Shown: positions 61,256 through 64,000 of the stretch, one piece after another | How positions within the stretch are numbered: the first letter of the stretch is position 1 | How the letters are laid out: the number at the start of each line of letters is the position of its first letter | Assembly (NCBI RefSeq): GCF_030687715.1 | Contig: NZ_CP117445.1 | Span: 3,399,501 to 3,463,500 of the forward strand | Direction of reading: 5' to 3' | Source of the DNA: Pseudomonas sp. FP2196 | Lineage (GTDB): Bacteria > Pseudomonadota > Gammaproteobacteria > Pseudomonadales > Pseudomonadaceae | DNA length: 64,000 bases | The notes under the pieces: model-generated | The model's database searches: none | What the model was told of the DNA's origin: nothing | Seen by the model: the letters and a program-made list of their open reading frames with translations, nothing else | Made by a program: the position numbers and the translations under genes

Positions 61256-63889
61256 CTATCGGCTCAAGGCACGGGCCAGAAACGGCGCCGTCCGGCTCTT
61301 TTTGCTCGCGGCGACTTTCTGCGGTGTACCCGCCACAACAATCTTGCCGCCCTGATCCCCTGCCCCCGGGCCGATGTCGATCACCCAGTCACTCTGGGCG
61401 ACCACGCGCATTTCATGCTCGACCACGATCACCGTGTGCCCCGCTGTCACCAGCGTATCCAGCTGTTCCAGTAATCGATCGACATCCCGTGGATGCAGGC
61501 CGGTGGTCGGTTCATCCAGCACATACAAGGTCGCGCCGCGCTGGTTGCGCTGCAGTTCGGTGGCCAGTTTGATCCGCTGCGCCTCGCCGCCGGACAGTTC
61601 CGTCGCCGGTTGCCCCAGCCGCAGATAACCGAGGCCGATATCACGCAGCACCTCCAGCGAACGACGAATACCCGGCTGTCCGGCAAACACCGTCACCGCT
61701 TCATCGACCGTCAATTGCAGCACTTGGGCAATGCTCAAACCTTCCCAGAGAATCGCCAGGGTCTGCGGGTTGTAACGCGCGCCATGACAGGTCGGGCACG
61801 GCGCATACACGCTGGGCATGAACAACAACTCGACGCTGACAAAACCCTCTCCTTCGCACGTCGGACAACGGCCCTTGGCAACGTTGAAGGAAAACTGCCC
61901 GGCGTCATAACCGGCCGCCTGCGCCTCGGGCGTCGCGGCGAACAGCTTGCGCACGTTGTCGAACAGACCGGTGTAGGTCGCCAGATTGGAACGTGGCGTG
62001 CGGCCGATGGGCTTCTGATCGACCTGCACCAGGCGCTTGATCGACTCCAGTCCGGCGATGACCTGACCGCTGCTGACCTGCGGCGCGTCGTCCTCAAGGC
62101 TGAGTTCTTCAGGTTCGGCATCAACGCTCGGCCGCCCCAGTTGCGCGCCGACCAATTCCAGTAAGGCCTGACTGACCAGACTCGACTTGCCGGAACCGGA
62201 TACGCCGGTCACCGAGGTGAAGCAGCCCAAAGGAAATTCGGCGCTGAGATTACTCAGGTTATTGCGGCTGATGCCATCGAGTTTCAGCCAGCCCGATGGC
62301 TTGCGCGCCGCCCGTGTCGGACGCTGCTGCTCAGCGAACAGATAAGCGCGGGTCTGCGATTGCTCGATGTCGGCCAGACCCGCTGGCGGGCCGCTGTACA
62401 GGACCTGCCCACCCTTCTCACCCGCCGCCGGGCCAACGTCGATCAACCAGTCGGCGCGGCGCATGGTTTCCAGATCATGCTCGACCACAAACAGGGTGTT
62501 GCCGTCAGCCTTCAACCGCTGCAAAGCCTCGAACAACGCCTCGCCGTCAGCTGGATGCAAACCGGCGGAGGGTTCGTCGAGCACGTAGATCACGCCGAAT
62601 AACTGCGAGCCCAATTGCGTAGCCAGGCGCAAACGCTGCAACTCACCGGACGACAACGTCGGTGTGCTGCGCTCCAGTGCCAGATACCCCAATCCCAGAT
62701 CGGTCAGCGTACTGACCCGCTCCAGCAGGTCTTCGGCAATGCGCTGCGCCGCCAGACGCTTTTCCAGCGACAGGTTCGGCGTATGACGCACATCCGGTGC
62801 GCTGGCGTGGCCGCTTGCGCCGTGCGCAACGCGCTGCTGACGGGCCTCGCGGGTCTGCGCGTGACTCAAGGTATCGCCGGTTTCCTCGGCCTGTTCCAGA
62901 TAACTGGCCGCCGCCACGGGTCTCAATACTTCGGCAACTTGCAGCAACGGCATCTGAGACAGTTCACCGATGTCGTAACCGGCAAACGTCACGGACAACG
63001 CTTCGCGCTTCAGGCGTTTGCCATCGCACAGCGGACAAGGACTGCCAAGCATGAACCGGGAAACGCGCTTCTTCATCAGCGCACTTTGCGAGTGGGTGAA
63101 CGTGTGCAGGATGTAGCGACGGGCGCCAGTGAACGTGCCCTGATAACTCGGTTCCATTTTGCGCTTGAGGGCGACGCGGGTTTCTTCTGGCGTCAGCCCG
63201 GCATACACCGGCACGGTCGGGGTTTCTTCGGTAAAGAGAATCCAGTCGCGTTGCTTTTTCGGCAGCTTGCGCCAGGGGATATCGACATCGATGCCCAGGG
63301 TCACGAGGATGTCGCGCAGGTTCTGCCCCTGCCAGGCCAACGGCCAGGAAGCGACGGCCCGTTGACGGATGGTCAGGTCTGGATCCGGCACCATCAGCGC
63401 TTCGGTGACTTCATATACCCGGCCCAGCCCATGACACTCTGGGCAGGCGCCCTGCGGGGTGTTCGGTGAAAAGTCCTCGGCGTACAACATCGCCTGACCC
63501 GGCGGATAACTGCCGGCGCGGGAATAAAGCATACGGATCAGACTCGACAACGTGGTCACGCTGCCCACCGACGAGCGTGTGCTTGGCGTACCGCGCTGCT
63601 GTTGCAGAGCCACAGCGGGCGGCAAGCCTTCAATAGAATCGACATCCGGCACACCCACCTGATCGATCAGCCGTCGCGCGTACGGCGCAACTGACTCGAA
63701 ATAGCGGCGCTGGGCTTCGGCATACAAGGTGGAAAACGCCAGCGACGACTTGCCCGAACCGGACACGCCGGTAAACACCACCAGCGCATCGCGGGGGATG
63801 TCGACGTCGACGTTCTTCAGATTGTGCTCACGGGCGCCGCGCACCCGAACCATACCGGCGGGTGCTTTGGAGGTGCGTTTGGAAGTCAT
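61256..63889 (-). CDS. uvrA: UvrA2-type ATPase (UvrA paralogue)
   Basis: Protein of 877 residues with two ABC-type ATPase halves: Walker A GVSGSGKSS at 41-49 and again past the middle, signatures LSSGELQR and LSGGEAQR, and two Walker B sites (VIYVLDEPSAGLHP, TLYVLDEPTTGLHP). Zinc-finger Cys pairs are seen (CPECHG, CPLCDG, CPTCEG, CPTCHG). It is about 65 residues shorter than true UvrA (near 940), and the region after RRYFESV that holds the UvrB-binding domain is short, as in UvrA2. UvrA2 proteins are linked to resistance to DNA-binding drugs or to DNA damage tolerance. AAGGCAGG precedes the ATG at 63889. Confidence 0.88.
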   Translation of the reverse strand: MTSKRTSKAPAGMVRVRGAREHNLKNVDVDIPRDALVVFTGVSGSGKSSLAFSTLYAEAQRRYFESVAPYARRLIDQVGVPDVDSIEGLPPAVALQQQRGTPSTRSSVGSVTTLSSLIRMLYSRAGSYPPGQAMLYAEDFSPNTPQGACPECHGLGRVYEVTEALMVPDPDLTIRQRAVASWPLAWQGQNLRDILVTLGIDVDIPWRKLPKKQRDWILFTEETPTVPVYAGLTPEETRVALKRKMEPSYQGTFTGARRYILHTFTHSQSALMKKRVSRFMLGSPCPLCDGKRLKREALSVTFAGYDIGELSQMPLLQVAEVLRPVAAASYLEQAEETGDTLSHAQTREARQQRVAHGASGHASAPDVRHTPNLSLEKRLAAQRIAEDLLERVSTLTDLGLGYLALERSTPTLSSGELQRLRLATQLGSQLFGVIYVLDEPSAGLHPADGEALFEALQRLKADGNTLFVVEHDLETMRRADWLIDVGPAAGEKGGQVLYSGPPAGLADIEQSQTRAYLFAEQQRPTRAARKPSGWLKLDGISRNNLSNLSAEFPLGCFTSVTGVSGSGKSSLVSQALLELVGAQLGRPSVDAEPEELSLEDDAPQVSSGQVIAGLESIKRLVQVDQKPIGRTPRSNLATYTGLFDNVRKLFAATPEAQAAGYDAGQFSFNVAKGRCPTCEGEGFVSVELLFMPSVYAPCPTCHGARYNPQTLAILWEGLSIAQVLQLTVDEAVTVFAGQPGIRRSLEVLRDIGLGYLRLGQPATELSGGEAQRIKLATELQRNQRGATLYVLDEPTTGLHPRDVDRLLEQLDTLVTAGHTVIVVEHEMRVVAQSDWVIDIGPGAGDQGGKIVVAGTPQKVAASKKSRTAPFLARALSR

Positions 63890-63917
63890 CAGCCTGCCTT
63901 GGTGAGGGAGTTTTAGT

Positions 63918-64000
63918 TCAGTCGTTAAGCACCGCACGAATCATCTGCAATAGCGCTTCGGGGCCATAGGGTTTGCCCAGCAAATGAGTGTCGGGGCTGA
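63918..64000 (-). CDS. Response regulator receiver domain, C-terminal end
   Basis: Partial gene that enters from the right edge. The 26 visible codons read SPDTHLLGKPYGPEALL and end AVLND before the stop. The GKPY, with its conserved Lys, and the following helix are the last strand and helix of a receiver domain. It is either a stand-alone regulator or the end of a hybrid kinase. Confidence 0.7.
   Translation of the reverse strand, partial: SPDTHLLGKPYGPEALLQMIRAVLND

Overview
The window reads as chromosome from a Pseudomonas of the fluorescens group. The main reasons are the gene content (aerobic cobalamin genes cobN/cobW/cobE/cobM with cbtAB, a cis/trans fatty acid isomerase, CysI overlapping a DUF934 gene, a hydroxybutyrate locus under an RpoN-type activator), the GC-rich codon use, and more than ten paired REP hairpins of the types common in this group. 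No rRNA, tRNA, prophage, insertion sequence or CRISPR array was seen. It looks like core and lightly accessory chromosome, not an island.

Layout. 0-2 kb: a gene cut by the window edge, a lipase without signal peptide, and a small PpiC-type parvulin. 2-7.6 kb: yejABEF, a complete peptide ABC importer. 7.7-13.6 kb: a 3-hydroxybutyrate catabolic locus (sigma-54 activator, permease, dehydrogenase, acetoacetyl-CoA synthetase) with a clear -24/-12 promoter before the permease. 13.7-17.8 kb: an isolated PilT/PilU-type ATPase, a PAS hybrid histidine kinase and a second parvulin. 17.8-24.5 kb, minus strand: an eight-gene unit (binding protein, two permeases, ATPase, RidA, IclR regulator, fold-III PLP dehydratase, KDG kinase) that best fits D-glucosaminate uptake and its breakdown to 2-keto-3-deoxygluconate 6-phosphate. 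24.8-29 kb: a thioredoxin-like protein, a TerC/CBS membrane protein and a phospholipase D-like protein.

29-39.4 kb is the cobalamin/cobalt region. On the minus strand lie cobW, cobN, a ChlI-like AAA+ ATPase and a VWA partner; on the plus strand cbtB, cbtA, cobE and cobM. Each direction begins with its own cobalamin riboswitch. Between the two lies a repeat element with long inverted arms. cobN carries a REP pair inside its reading frame.

39.4-49.2 kb: nfuA, an acyltransferase, cti, metH, a DUF2970 protein, an orphan periplasmic binding protein and a 37-residue membrane protein. 49.5-54.1 kb: cysI and DUF934 (sulfite reduction), sohB, a histidine phosphatase and an SCP2 protein. 54.2-59.4 kb: a HoxX-like formyl transferase/crotonase fusion with no hydrogenase genes nearby, a LysR regulator, and a fatty acid hydroxylase-SRPBCC fusion overlapping a beta-propeller lactonase-like gene. 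59.5-64 kb: small proteins, a DUF4142 protein, a UvrA2-type ATPase and the end of a response regulator.

The strongest leads are the REP inside cobN, the paired cobalamin riboswitches with different expression platforms, the orphan HoxX protein, and the hairpin that fills the junction between the ChlI-like and VWA genes. All calls are from reading the sequence; no database search was run.
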